Positions 40,558-49,800 of a DNA stretch of 55,878 nucleotides are shown in pieces. The notes below the pieces were generated by a model. That model saw only the letters and a list, made by a program, of their open reading frames with translations. It did not search any database and was not told the origin of the DNA. Positions within the stretch are counted from its first letter, which is position 1, and each line of letters begins with the position of its first letter. The position numbers and the translations under genes were made by a program. Source of the stretch: Streptococcus lactarius (GTDB taxonomy: Bacteria > Bacillota > Bacilli > Lactobacillales > Streptococcaceae); the NCBI RefSeq assembly GCF_016642265.1, contig NZ_MRXX01000009.1, forward strand, positions 1 through 55,878, written 5' to 3'.

Positions 40558-40585
40558 TTGTTTCCTCTGTATTTTATGATACAAT
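40558..40585 (+). promoter_or_regulatory. Promoter of the 58-residue membrane protein gene
   Basis: TTGTTT (40558-40563), a 16-nt spacer and an extended -10 TGATACAAT (TACAAT at 40580-40585). The predicted +1 coincides with the A of the ATG at 40592, so the mRNA should be leaderless. Confidence 0.6.
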
Positions 40586-40591
40586 AATCTT

Positions 40592-40768
40592 ATGAAAATA
40601 AAAAAACAAATACTAATTCCACTATTACTGGTTGATTTGATCGCCCTCTACTTATTTTTCACCACTATTGAAGCTTGGATTTTTTGGCTTGCCGCTACCA
40701 TTCTTGTAGCCTCTTTTTGGGGATTCAAAAAAGCCTACCAACAGCAAAAAATGAAAGATAAGGAATGA
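40592..40768 (+). CDS. Small membrane protein, 58 residues, predicted leaderless
   Basis: The ATG at 40592 opens a 58-codon frame ending in TGA at 40766-40768. The product has a basic start (MKIKKQ), two hydrophobic helices (about 7-24 and 28-44), and a charged tail. I do not recognise a family. Support for a real gene is the well-placed promoter, the two-helix pattern with positive ends, and a terminator about 100 nt downstream. There is no Shine-Dalgarno. It is divergent from rsmH. Confidence 0.6.
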   Translation: MKIKKQILIPLLLVDLIALYLFFTTIEAWIFWLAATILVASFWGFKKAYQQQKMKDKE

Positions 40769-40869
40769 TGAGCGCTCTTCATTTGATTTTCTAAATCCTT
40801 TTGAAAGCTGAAGAAAGTGCGCTTTGAAAACCATATTCGTAACCTTATATAACGCTGATGATCGATTGA

Positions 40870-40897
40870 AGCTTGGGACGGTTCCCAGCTTTTTTTG
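40870..40897 (+). terminator. Terminator downstream of the small membrane protein gene
   Basis: GCTTGGGA/TCCCAGC forms a stem with one bulge, followed by seven T on the plus strand. Confidence 0.75.
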
Positions 40898-40939
40898 TTG
40901 GATGATTCTCTTAAAAAGTGACGATCATTTTTGGCAATA

Positions 40940-40960
40940 GAAAAACCCACCATCGGGTGA
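40940..40960 (-). terminator. Terminator of the amino-acid permease gene
   Basis: CACCC-GAT-GGTGGG on the minus strand followed by five T, 10 nt after the permease stop. Confidence 0.75.
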
Positions 40961-40969
40961 GTTTTCAAG

Positions 40970-42352
40970 TTATTTAGTGTATCTCCAATTACTATAAATT
41001 CCAAAGAGGACGATCCAGATCGTAGCTCCGATCGCTCCAATGTATGTTGATTCTTGCAAGAAGAGACAAACGAATACAAAGAGGAAGAAAACAATGGTCA
41101 ATGGATTCAACACTTTATAAGCTGGCATGACAAAACCATCTGGCATAAATTCTTTTGATTTACGGTACTTAAGATGGGCAAGCATGGTCAAAATATAAAT
41201 AGCAATGTAGACACCAGATGAAGATGCCGTAATCAAGGCAAAGGCATCCGATACACCTGGCAAGATATTGATAAAGGCTGAAACAGCCACCACAATCGCA
41301 GAAAAAATAATCGCGCGACTTGGAATTCCCATACGAGATAAGCTATTCAACTTCAAACGATTCATCACTTTACTGTTTGGTGTTTCTTTTGCAATCTGGT
41401 ACAAGTGACGCCCTGTTGAATAGAGGGTAGAATTCAAGGAAGACGCGGCAGCTGTCAGCACAACAAAATTAATTAACCCTGCTGCCCACTTGATCCCAAC
41501 CATCTGAAAGACGGTCACAAATGGTGACTTATTGACAGGGAGCTGTTGCCAAGGGAAGATAGCCATAATGGCTAACAAAGCTCCTACATAGAAGATCACA
41601 ATACGGATCGGAATTTCCTTGATCGCTTTTGGTAACACTTGACGAGGATTAGCGGTCTCTGAAGTGGTAATCCCGACAAACTCAATTGCCTGATAGGCAA
41701 AGAAAACCATTTGGAAGGCCATCACAAACTTAACCCAACCATTTGGAAACATCTGAAATCCATTGGTAATATTGGCTAAGCTGGCATGTCCTGCTGGTGT
41801 CTCAAAGTTGCTCATCACCATAAAAATACCTGTTGCGATTAAGGCTAGGATGGTAATAATTTTGATCATACCAAACCAAAATTCGACCTCTCCAAAGACC
41901 TTGACGGCTATCAAGTTCACACAACTCAACAGTGCTAGAAAGACAATTTGAATCTGCCAAGCAGGCCAATCAGGGAACCACAATTGAACATAGTTTGAAA
42001 CTGCTGTGATCTCTGCCATTCCTAGAAATATCAAGGAAACCCAATAGGACCAACCCGAAAAGTATCCCCAGCCTTTTCCTAAATACTTGGTGATAAAATT
42101 GATGAAGGTATGTTGGTCAGGATCCATATAGAGCATTTCCCCAATGGCCCGCATCATCAAATACATAAATCCGCCTGTCAGCAAATAGACTAAAATAATG
42201 GATGGACCTGTTAGAGAGAGGGAACGCCCAGCTCCTAGAAAGAGTCCTGTCCCAATGGTCCCTGCAATCGCAATCAGCTGCACATGCCGATTTTGCAGAC
42301 CCCGGACCATCCCATTTTCAGTTTCTTCATTCGAGTGAAGTTTTTTTGACAT
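40970..42352 (-). CDS. Amino-acid permease, APC family (CycA/AAT-type)
   Basis: The 460-residue transporter has about 12 membrane helices. It starts with NGMVRGLQNRHVQLIAIAGTIGTGLFLGAG, the signature of the amino-acid transporter (AAT) branch, and has GEMLYMDPDQHTFINFITKYLG. The closest resemblance I recognise is to D-serine/D-alanine/glycine permeases. Glycine as substrate would fit the neighbouring glyQS operon, but that is only a guess. It is transcribed alone. Confidence 0.9.
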   Translation of the reverse strand: MSKKLHSNEETENGMVRGLQNRHVQLIAIAGTIGTGLFLGAGRSLSLTGPSIILVYLLTGGFMYLMMRAIGEMLYMDPDQHTFINFITKYLGKGWGYFSGWSYWVSLIFLGMAEITAVSNYVQLWFPDWPAWQIQIVFLALLSCVNLIAVKVFGEVEFWFGMIKIITILALIATGIFMVMSNFETPAGHASLANITNGFQMFPNGWVKFVMAFQMVFFAYQAIEFVGITTSETANPRQVLPKAIKEIPIRIVIFYVGALLAIMAIFPWQQLPVNKSPFVTVFQMVGIKWAAGLINFVVLTAAASSLNSTLYSTGRHLYQIAKETPNSKVMNRLKLNSLSRMGIPSRAIIFSAIVVAVSAFINILPGVSDAFALITASSSGVYIAIYILTMLAHLKYRKSKEFMPDGFVMPAYKVLNPLTIVFFLFVFVCLFLQESTYIGAIGATIWIVLFGIYSNWRYTK

Positions 42353-42484
42353 ATCACTACTCCAATTCTCTTATCTATATTCTAGAAAAATACACTTTAA
42401 ATTTTTCACAATCTATACTATACCATGATTTTTACAATCGGTCAATATAGTGCAGAATATTCTGAATTTTTATTTTTAAAACGA

Positions 42485-42517
42485 AGAGAGTGTCGAAATT
42501 TCTCCGACACTCCCCTT
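42485..42517 (-). terminator. Terminator of the glyQS operon
   Basis: The stem GAGTGTCG/CGACACTC is followed on the minus strand by TCTTCGTTTT, right after the DUF896 stop. The U-tract is imperfect. Confidence 0.7.
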
Positions 42518-42520
42518 CTA

Positions 42521-42778
42521 TCATGAGTTTGGATCATCAAGGCTGCGTCCGTGCAAGCCTTTTTCACGTTGCACCTGGCGAAGTTTTTCAGGTGTCACAT
42601 CGTTTCCTTCTTCATCCACAATTTTGATTCCTTCGATGTGGTGACGAACGGAGCGACGATAACCTTCAATATATTCTTCGCGAAGTTCAGCTTGTTCAAC
42701 TGCTTCTTCCGGTGTTAAGCCAACTTCTTTTTTCTTTTTTGCAAGCTCATTAATCCGAGCGATTTTTTCAGGTGTCAT
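42521..42778 (-). CDS. DUF896 family protein (YnzC-like)
   Basis: The 85-residue charged protein has the helical-hairpin DUF896 core: [21 protein letters not shown] and [23 protein letters not shown]. The C-terminal region [26 protein letters not shown] is also typical. The B. subtilis relatives are linked to SOS-time cell-division control or are of unknown role. It follows glyS by 33 nt and is probably the last gene of that operon. Confidence 0.88.
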   Translation of the reverse strand: MTPEKIARINELAKKKKEVGLTPEEAVEQAELREEYIEGYRRSVRHHIEGIKIVDEEGNDVTPEKLRQVQREKGLHGRSLDDPNS

Positions 42779-42811
42779 TATCAGACCTACTTTCTACCTG
42801 TCACCAGGTCA

Positions 42812-44848
42812 TTATTTAGTGTTCAATTGATTAAAGGCAGCGACTTTATTGGCTTTTGCTACTAGACTAGCAAGAATAGCTAAACGGTTATTTTTCAAAG
42901 CTTCATCTTCTGCCATGACCATGGTATTGTCAAAGAAGGCATCGATGGCTGGGCTAAGGGCAAAGAGTTGAGCCAATTTATCACTAGCTGAACCAGTCAA
43001 TTCGAGACTTTCTGCTGCTTGAGCGAGAGCTTTTTCTTGGTTATTTTCAAAGAGGCTAGCATCGACTGCTACTGAAGCATCTGCTTTTTCAGCCAAGTTG
43101 AAGGCACGAGACAGTGACTCAACAGCTGCCTTGTAACCGTCCGTCTTCGCAGCTTCTGAGAGGGCATTTGCTGCTTCAAGCATATCTGCAACCACGAAGT
43201 TTGAACCAGCAAGAACAGCTTCTTTGATATCTTTAGAAGTACGTCCCATCATCTTGTTCACACGGGCCTTGATGAAGTTAAGCACTTCTGCTTGATTGTC
43301 ATAAGAAAGGCTATCAAATGAAAGTCCGTAAAGGCTGTCGATTAACTCATCCATAGGAATGTGCCAACCAAAGGCATCTAAGATACGAACAATCCCTTGT
43401 GTTGCACGACGAAGCGCATAAGGGTCGTTTGAACCTGATGGGATCAAACCAACTGAGAAGAAGGAAAGGAGGGTATCCAACTTATCTGCAAGCGCAAGGA
43501 TAGCACCAACCTTGGTCTCTGGAAGGGCACCATCTGCTGCATCAGGAAGATAGTGCTCACGAATAGCTGTCGCAACGGCTGCATCTTCACCAGCAAGGAG
43601 GGCATATTTTTCACCCATAATTCCCTGAAGCTCATCAAACTCTCCGACCATACCCGTCAAGAGGTCAAATTTGTAAATTTCCGCTGCACGCGCTACGGCT
43701 GCCGTTTCTTCAGCAGTCAAACCAGCTTGTTTAGCCAATGATGCTGCAATAACACCAGCACGGGCCATGTGTTCTGAAAGGGAACCAATTTTTTCATGGA
43801 AGGTTACGTTGGCCAATTTAGCCACGAGGTCTTCAATCTTGAGTTTTTGGTCTTCACGCCAGAAGAATTCACCGTCTTCAAGACGTGCCACCAAGACTTT
43901 TTCATTTCCTCGGATAACATTTTCCAAGTGCTCAGCGTTCCCATTACGGACTGAGATGAAGTTTGGTTTGAGCTTACCATCTAGGTCACGTACAACAAAG
44001 TAACGTTGGTGGGTTTCCATTGAGGTCACCAAGACTTCTTCTGGAACGTCCAAATATTTGGTGTCAAAACTTCCCATGAAGGCAGTTGGGTATTCCACCA
44101 AGTTCAAGACTTCGTTCAAAAGTCCTTCTTCGATTTGTACTTGAACACCTTGTTCTGCTTCGATGGTTTTGATTTGCTCACGAATCATGTTTTCACGTTC
44201 CTTGCTGTCGGCAATCACGTAAACGGTACGAAGGTCTTCTTCATAAGAATCTGCATTGGTGATTTCCACTTCATGTCCAAGGAAACGGTGTCCGCGACTC
44301 ACACGACCTGAATGGATATCCAAGAAATCAAGGTCAAGCGCTTCGTCGCCCAAAAGGACAACCAAAGTGTGGACAGGGCGGATGTATTCAAAGGTGTTAT
44401 TCGCCCAGTGCATGCTAACAGGGAAGGTCAATGAAGCAAGCACTTCTGGAACGCCAGCCAAGACTTCTTTGGCAGGTTTTCCAGATTCATGTTTCGTCAC
44501 GTAGACGTATTCTTCCCCTTTAACTTCACGGAATTCAATGTCGTCAACGGTCAAGCCTTTTCCACGGACAAAGCCTTGCGCCGCTTTTGAGAAGTTTCCA
44601 TCAGCATCCAAGGCGATCTTCTTAGAAGGTCCTTTAAAATCTTCTGTCAAATCAGATTGTTGATCAGCCAAGCCAATGACACGGACAGCCAAACGGCGAG
44701 GTGTTGAGAAGGTTTGAATACTTTCGTATGAAAGACGGTTGTCATCCAAGAAGGCTGCCATTTTTTCACCGAGTTGTTTCTCACTTGGTGTGACAACGTA
44801 GGCTGGCAATTCTTCAAGTCCAAGTTCTACTAATAAGTTTTTTGTCAT
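42812..44848 (-). CDS. glyS: Glycyl-tRNA synthetase beta subunit
   Basis: The 678-residue subunit starts with [19 protein letters not shown] and has [11 protein letters not shown], an HD-like region, and a C-terminal DALR-type anticodon domain. With GlyQ it forms the bacterial alpha2-beta2 glycyl-tRNA synthetase. I use the ATG at 44848, preceded by CGGAG; the longer frame to 44905 lacks a ribosome site and is not part of the family N-terminus. An unusually long intergenic stretch with hairpins separates it from glyQ. Confidence 0.96.
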   Translation of the reverse strand: MTKNLLVELGLEELPAYVVTPSEKQLGEKMAAFLDDNRLSYESIQTFSTPRRLAVRVIGLADQQSDLTEDFKGPSKKIALDADGNFSKAAQGFVRGKGLTVDDIEFREVKGEEYVYVTKHESGKPAKEVLAGVPEVLASLTFPVSMHWANNTFEYIRPVHTLVVLLGDEALDLDFLDIHSGRVSRGHRFLGHEVEITNADSYEEDLRTVYVIADSKERENMIREQIKTIEAEQGVQVQIEEGLLNEVLNLVEYPTAFMGSFDTKYLDVPEEVLVTSMETHQRYFVVRDLDGKLKPNFISVRNGNAEHLENVIRGNEKVLVARLEDGEFFWREDQKLKIEDLVAKLANVTFHEKIGSLSEHMARAGVIAASLAKQAGLTAEETAAVARAAEIYKFDLLTGMVGEFDELQGIMGEKYALLAGEDAAVATAIREHYLPDAADGALPETKVGAILALADKLDTLLSFFSVGLIPSGSNDPYALRRATQGIVRILDAFGWHIPMDELIDSLYGLSFDSLSYDNQAEVLNFIKARVNKMMGRTSKDIKEAVLAGSNFVVADMLEAANALSEAAKTDGYKAAVESLSRAFNLAEKADASVAVDASLFENNQEKALAQAAESLELTGSASDKLAQLFALSPAIDAFFDNTMVMAEDEALKNNRLAILASLVAKANKVAAFNQLNTK

Positions 44849-44905
44849 GTTTTTTCTCCGAAAAATATCTTTTTTTCCAGTTTGCCTTATGTGATTGGCA
44901 CGCAA

Positions 44906-45054
44906 GCAACCGACTGTGTCGTTTCATTGCTAAAATTGGAGCCTATAGTCTCCAATTTTGCCTGGTATCGTTAGTTTCTCTAACGATACCTTTATCACTG
45001 CGGCAACTGGTTCTGTAGGATTACTCTATTAGCCAATCCCATCTAATACTCTTT
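44906..45054 (-). other. glyQ-glyS spacer with two strong tandem hairpins
   Basis: The stretch holds AAAATTGGAG/CTCCAATTTT (44932-44959) and GGTATCGTTAG/CTAACGATACC (44964-44990), both perfect stems 4 nt apart. Neither has a proper U-tract on the minus strand. They could be an mRNA processing or stability element, or a repeat inserted between the two genes. I see no gene here. Confidence 0.6.
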
Positions 45055-45972
45055 TTATTCTTCCTCTTCTGCTAAGAGTTTGGCGCGTGTTGCCTCGTCG
45101 AGAAGTGGGTAGCCGAGTTTCTTACGTTCTGCTACGAAGGTTTTGGCTACAACACGGGCCAAGTTACGGATGCGGGCAATGTAACCTGCACGTTCTGTAA
45201 CGGATACTGCTCCTCGAGCGTCTAGCAAGTTGAAGGTGTGTGAACATTTCAAAACGTAGTCATAGGCAGGGTGAACAAGCCCCAATTCCAAAGCACGTCC
45301 TGCTTCTTTTTCAAATTTTTCGAAGTTTTCAAGAAGCATGTCTTGGTCTGAAACTTCAAAACTGTATTTTGAGTGCTCATATTCTGGTTGAAGGAAGATT
45401 TCTCCATATTTAACGCCTGGAGCCCACTCGATATCATAAACTGAGTCTACTTCTTGTATGTAAGAAGCCAAACGTTCCAATCCGTACGTAACCTCAGAAG
45501 TTACCGGGCCAGTTGCCAAACCACCAACTTGTTGGAAATAGGTGAACTGAGTGATTTCCATACCGTCCAACCAAACTTCCCAACCAAGACCAGCTGAACC
45601 AGTTGATGGGTTTTCCCAATTGTCTTCAACGAAACGGATATCGTGTTCCAATGGATTGATTCCCAATTTTTCCAATGACTCAAGGTAAAGCTCTTGAATG
45701 TTTGAAGGCGATGGTTTCATCACCACTTGGAATTGGTGGTGTTGGTAGAGACGGTTCGGGTTTTCTCCGTAACGACCATCTGCTGGACGACGAGATGGCT
45801 CTACATAAGCTGCATTCCATGGTTCAGGACCAATGGCACGAAGGAAGGTATAAGGACTCATCGTACCCGCACCCTTTTCATTATCATAAGCCTGCATAAG
45901 CATACAACCCTGGTCATTCCAGTATTGTTGCAAAGTCAAAATAATTTCTTGAAATGTTAATTTCTTAGACAT
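45055..45972 (-). CDS. glyQ: Glycyl-tRNA synthetase alpha subunit
   Basis: The 305-residue catalytic subunit starts with [22 protein letters not shown] and has the class II motifs [46 protein letters not shown]. The [22 protein letters not shown] stretch is also clear. AAGGAG lies 6 nt before the ATG at 45972. A diverged copy of its first eight codons with a ribosome site sits about 175 nt upstream. Confidence 0.97.
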   Translation of the reverse strand: MSKKLTFQEIILTLQQYWNDQGCMLMQAYDNEKGAGTMSPYTFLRAIGPEPWNAAYVEPSRRPADGRYGENPNRLYQHHQFQVVMKPSPSNIQELYLESLEKLGINPLEHDIRFVEDNWENPSTGSAGLGWEVWLDGMEITQFTYFQQVGGLATGPVTSEVTYGLERLASYIQEVDSVYDIEWAPGVKYGEIFLQPEYEHSKYSFEVSDQDMLLENFEKFEKEAGRALELGLVHPAYDYVLKCSHTFNLLDARGAVSVTERAGYIARIRNLARVVAKTFVAERKKLGYPLLDEATRAKLLAEEEE

Positions 45973-46000
45973 TGAATACTCCTTAATAAAAAATGATTTC

Positions 46001-46128
46001 TTGCGACACGAGTCTTCCTCATCGATTATACGAGGCCAGACGAGTTAGTACTGCGTCTAGCTCAAGCACCCTAGTGCTGAGCGTGGGGCAGTCCGACTGT
46101 AAGGAGGTCTCTGCCACTGACGCAGTGG
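46001..46128 (-). repeat. Hairpin-rich insert between the relic and functional glyQ starts
   Basis: The stretch contains CCACTG/CAGTGG (46114-46128), GCTCAAGCAC/GTGCTGAGC (46060-46082), and an enclosing 8-bp inverted pair ACTGCGTC (46050-46057) and GACGCAGT (46119-46126). A further imperfect stem lies near 46010-46045. The nested stems suggest a structured RNA or a small repeat element. I do not recognise the family. Confidence 0.5.
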
Positions 46129-46148
46129 AAAGTCAATTTTTTAGACAT
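46071..46148 (-). CDS. Upstream mini-ORF that begins as a relic copy of glyQ
   Basis: On the minus strand AAAGGAG and ATG at 46148 open a 25-codon frame that starts MSKKLTF, identical to the GlyQ N-terminus. It then runs into unrelated sequence and stops at 46071. Compared with glyQ, the first 23 bases differ at four places, all synonymous third positions. It looks like the leftover 5' end of another glyQ allele. Translation into a short peptide is possible. Confidence 0.5.
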   Translation of the reverse strand: MSKKLTFHCVSGRDLLTVGLPHAQH

Positions 46149-46183
46149 TGTTTACTCCTTTAACTTATATTATCTTCTTAGAT

Positions 46184-46555
46184 TTATTTATCAAGCAACC
46201 AAGAAAAGGCTGGGTCCTGAAAAATATGACGTTTAGGAACAGTTTGTAAATTCTGATCGCATTCATCTATTGTACCTAATTTCAAAGCACAGACTTCTGG
46301 TATATTTTCTTGAACGGTAAAAATTTGACTATGACAGTTCTGGCAGTAATAACGCTGTTTTCCCGGAGAAGAACTATAGGAAACAAGCTTTTCTTTTCCA
46401 TACAATACCAGATTTTTTCTACTAACTTTAGCATTAACGGTGTAGGCTGACGCAGTTGCTTTCCGACAAAATGAGCAATGACAAAAAACTAATTCCGATA
46501 ATTCCTCATCTAGAGTGTAGGTCACTGCTTTACATAAACAAGATCCTTTAAGCAT
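46184..46555 (-). CDS. GFA/CENP-V family zinc protein
   Basis: The 123-residue protein has the Mss4-like fold of the glutathione-dependent formaldehyde-activating (GFA) family. Zinc ligands are visible as GSCLCKAV, FCHCSFCRK and CQNCHSQIF. The family name does not establish enzymatic activity; many members have no known reaction. AAAGGAG precedes the ATG. The gene lies directly behind a T-box leader and ahead of glyQ, so it is probably co-transcribed with glyQS. Confidence 0.85.
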   Translation of the reverse strand: MLKGSCLCKAVTYTLDEELSELVFCHCSFCRKATASAYTVNAKVSRKNLVLYGKEKLVSYSSSPGKQRYYCQNCHSQIFTVQENIPEVCALKLGTIDECDQNLQTVPKRHIFQDPAFSWLLDK

Positions 46556-46589
46556 TATGCTCCTTTCTACTTAGGCATTAGACGAATTC

Positions 46590-46784
46590 AAAAAGAACCG
46601 AATTTCAACACCCAAGCCTTGCGACTAGGGGCGTCAAAAACGCGGTTCCACCCTAATTTATTACTTCATTTTATTTTACTTTACTCGGCTCTTCACCAAG
46701 AGAAAGCGCCACTTGCCTACTTTGCTCTACTTGGCTTTCACTGTCCCAAGCTCGCTAAAAAAACGCCATAAGCCTTTCTTTCTT
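46590..46784 (-). promoter_or_regulatory. T-box riboswitch leader, probably glycine-specific
   Basis: The minus strand carries the invariant T-box AGGGTGGAACCGCG at 46641-46654. The competing terminator is a long stem GAACCG...CGGTTC with TTTTTG after it (46590-46649). The leader is only about 195 nt, fitting the reduced Stem I of glyQS-type T-boxes. A GGC triplet occurs in Stem I, but I cannot fix the specifier without folding. Uncharged tRNA-Gly would relieve termination and induce the GFA gene and glyQS. Confidence 0.88.
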
Positions 46785-46790
46785 GTCAGT

Positions 46791-46819
46791 ATTATAGCAG
46801 ATTTTTGCCTATTTGTAAA
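46791..46819 (-). promoter_or_regulatory. Promoter of the T-box operon
   Basis: On the minus strand TTTACA (46814-46819), a 17-nt spacer and TATAAT (46791-46796). It abuts the terminator of the S8 protease gene. Confidence 0.8.
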
Positions 46820-46856
46820 TAAAAACCAGCTTGAAACTTCTGTTTCAAACTGGTTT
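46820..46856 (-). terminator. Terminator of the S8 protease gene
   Basis: A 15-bp stem AAACCAGTTTGAAAC/GTTTCAAGCTGGTTT is followed by TTTAT on the minus strand, about 22 nt after the protease stop. The short distance means no lost C-terminal anchor is hidden between them. Confidence 0.85.
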
Positions 46857-46878
46857 TAGGCTAACAAACTATCTTATG

Positions 46879-49800
46879 TTAATTATGATGTTTTGCAGCT
46901 TTTGGTTTTTTCCCATGCAATTTTTTCTTTGCATTTTTCAAAGCTGTCAAAGCATCTTTCACATCTTGTTGGCTAGATCCTGGATTTGAAAGAATAGCTT
47001 GTGCATCCTTGAAGGCTACAAGATACGCTTCTTTGTCTTCTTTTGCAGCATAGAGGAATTTAGCATTTTTAGCTTGGAATTTCAATTCTTCTTTAATGTA
47101 TTTTTTAAGACTTGAAAAATCAGTTGCTTTTCCATTCAATTTAGCTTCGGCATTCTTGAAACCTGCAAGAGCTTGATCGATTTGTTCTTGTTTCACTGTT
47201 GGATCAACTGCAAGCAAGGCTACTGTTTGGAAAGCACGATCATAGTCGCGACGTACTTTTTCTTTGGCGTTGGCATAACGACCTGTTTTCGTTGCTGCAT
47301 CGTAAGCTTGCATTGCTTCTTTCAAAGCTGCAACATTGGAGTCTTTTCCATCCAAAGCCTGATTTGCGGCTTCCAGAGCTGCAACTGCTTGGTTGATTTG
47401 TTCTTGACTTAACTTTTTCGTCAAAACAGTTTGGGCTGCTTGTAAGGCTTGATCGTAAGCTGCTTTCTTATCAGCACTAGCATTGAAGTAGAGGGCTGTC
47501 TTTGTAACATCCGTTTGTTTATTCAAGGCAGCCAAGAGATCCACTTTTGAGAGCACTGCAATGTGGTATACATTGTTGCGTCCTGCAACGACTGTGATCT
47601 TAGGTGCGTCCTCAGCTAATTCATAGCCTGTAGGAAGAGTGGCAATCAAGGTGTATGTTCCAGTTGCTACTGTCTTACCAAACCCATTCTTACCATATTT
47701 TTCAGCTGGCAATACAAAGTTTTCACCATCAGCTCCCTTCAATACGATGGTTGCTGCTTTTGAAACAGGTTGATTAAATAGGAGGCTAACTGGCGCATAT
47801 TCCAAGGTATTTGCTAGGAAAGTAATGGTTTGGAAACTATTGTCTTCTGTCAGATCAAACTCTTGACTTAAACTGCTAACGAATTTCACTTCTGTACGAT
47901 CATAAGTGAAGATTTCTGCTGTATAATGACCAAAGTTCAAGAAATTGATATTTTTTGTTTTATCAACAGAGACGTAGTGTCCATTGCTATCCTTGATACG
48001 GTATACATACATGGTATCCAAGTCTTTATTTGTCTTAGCATCACGAACCGCAATCTGTACCCGACCGCTATTTTGGTCACGGACCAAATCAGCTAACGAA
48101 ATGTAATCGACGTTTCCAGCAAAGTCTTCTACATAGTAGTAGATATTCTTCTTATCAATGTTTTCAGGAAGATTAAAGCTACCATCTTCATTGGCCTTGA
48201 TGATATGGTAATTTTCGAGAGCACGACTACCACTTTCATCATTATCTTTTTGGACCATGGTACCTTTATCATCAAATGGTGTCACATAGACCAATTTTTC
48301 AGTTTGGATACCACCATCGCCAACGTCTTTGGCTTTACGTGCAACAAACTGTTGAGCGCCATCTTTGAAGCGAATGTATCCAGAAGTAATCACTGGTTTT
48401 TGAGTATCGACTTGAACCTTGAAGGTAGTTGATTGTTCATCTGCTCCAGGAACCATTGGTGTATAACGAATCACATAATCATAAACACCATCTGCTACGG
48501 CGTTGCCGTTAGCATCGGTACCATTCCACGCTGTACTATCTAAGGTATAGCTACGAGGATTTTTATCATTCCCATCAAAGAAGTTCTTACGAAGTTCTGT
48601 AGAAGATCCTTCCCAAATTGGATTTTTATGCTCAGTATCACTTGCAGCGAATACACTGGCATGAAGATTTTCCAAATTCCGGAGAGCTACTGTTTTGTAT
48701 TCGACAAAGTCTTTGTTGCTGTCTTCATTTGGTGAAATGGCAATTCGAACATTTCCGTTAGCATCCAATTGAAGTGAATGGGTTCCATCCGCTTTTTCAC
48801 CAATACCAAGGACTGTGATACGACGTCCATCTCGTTTGCCTTGGGTGAGAAGAAGATCATTTTGAAGCGTTAACAAAGCAGACATATCTGCATTGTAAGG
48901 AATATTCAAATCTTCTGGCACATTGTAATAGAAACCATTTTTGCCTTCACGTACCAAATCGTAAATTGGTTTTTCTACTGCTGGAAGATTTTGGAATTCT
49001 CCCTTGAATCCCATAAATGGTAAGCTAACCACATCGCCATCATCAGCTGGATCAACAAAACGGACAAATCCTTCAAGGAAATAACCATTTGGCATTTCTT
49101 TTGTCAATTCTTCTGTAAATTTGCGGGTATCAACTTTAACCGTTACCGTCTCAGAACTATGAGCTTTGACAGTTACTTCAGGCCAAGCTGTTTCTGTTAA
49201 TTTACGAGGGCGGAGGGTGAATTTACCTTTTTTGACTTCATCTGTATCCGTATTGACCAGCATCTTCAGTGTACGATCTGTATCTGAAATATTGTGAACT
49301 GTAACATCAAATGTAAAGGCATCTTCAACATTGCCAAGAGTCACACTAGGATAGTTGTTGTCGCCAGTAACATACAAGTCCGTTGAAACCGCAGCAGCTG
49401 TATCAACAACACCTGCACCTTGTTGACGAGGAGAAGTATAAACACCGGTTTCCTTGTTGACATGTGGTTTTGCCGTAGACATAATCAGGGCTTTAACGGT
49501 CGCAGAGACTTGTTCAGGAGTCAATTCTGGGTGGTTCTTAACAAGGTATTCTTTGACCAAAGCAGCAACACCTGCTACGTGAGGGGACGCCATACTCGTA
49601 CCGCTCATATCACCGTAAGTATTGTCATTTAGTGAAGAAAAGATATTTCCACCAGGTGCTGTGACATCAGGTTTCAACTGGCCATCTGTTGTCACACCCC
49701 AACTAGAGAAGTCAGACAATTGGTCTGCTGCAGGTGATGGACGATTGGCCAATTTATCGTTAAAGACAATCTTATAAGAACCGGATTTTAGAAGCTCACC

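Noticed and set aside
40834..40841. Perfect combox TACGAATA on the minus strand, followed by a short open frame
   Set aside because: An exact 8-mer is expected by chance about once or twice in 56 kb on both strands. It is not in a T-rich promoter context, and the frame behind it is antisense to the small membrane protein gene and looks non-coding.
40824..40897. Promoter-like TTGAAA-18-TATAAC followed by a terminator, as a possible small RNA gene
   Set aside because: The transcript would be only about 40 nt, little more than the terminator itself. I find no TTTAAG repeats of a CiaR site, so it is more simply the 3' end of the small membrane protein transcript.
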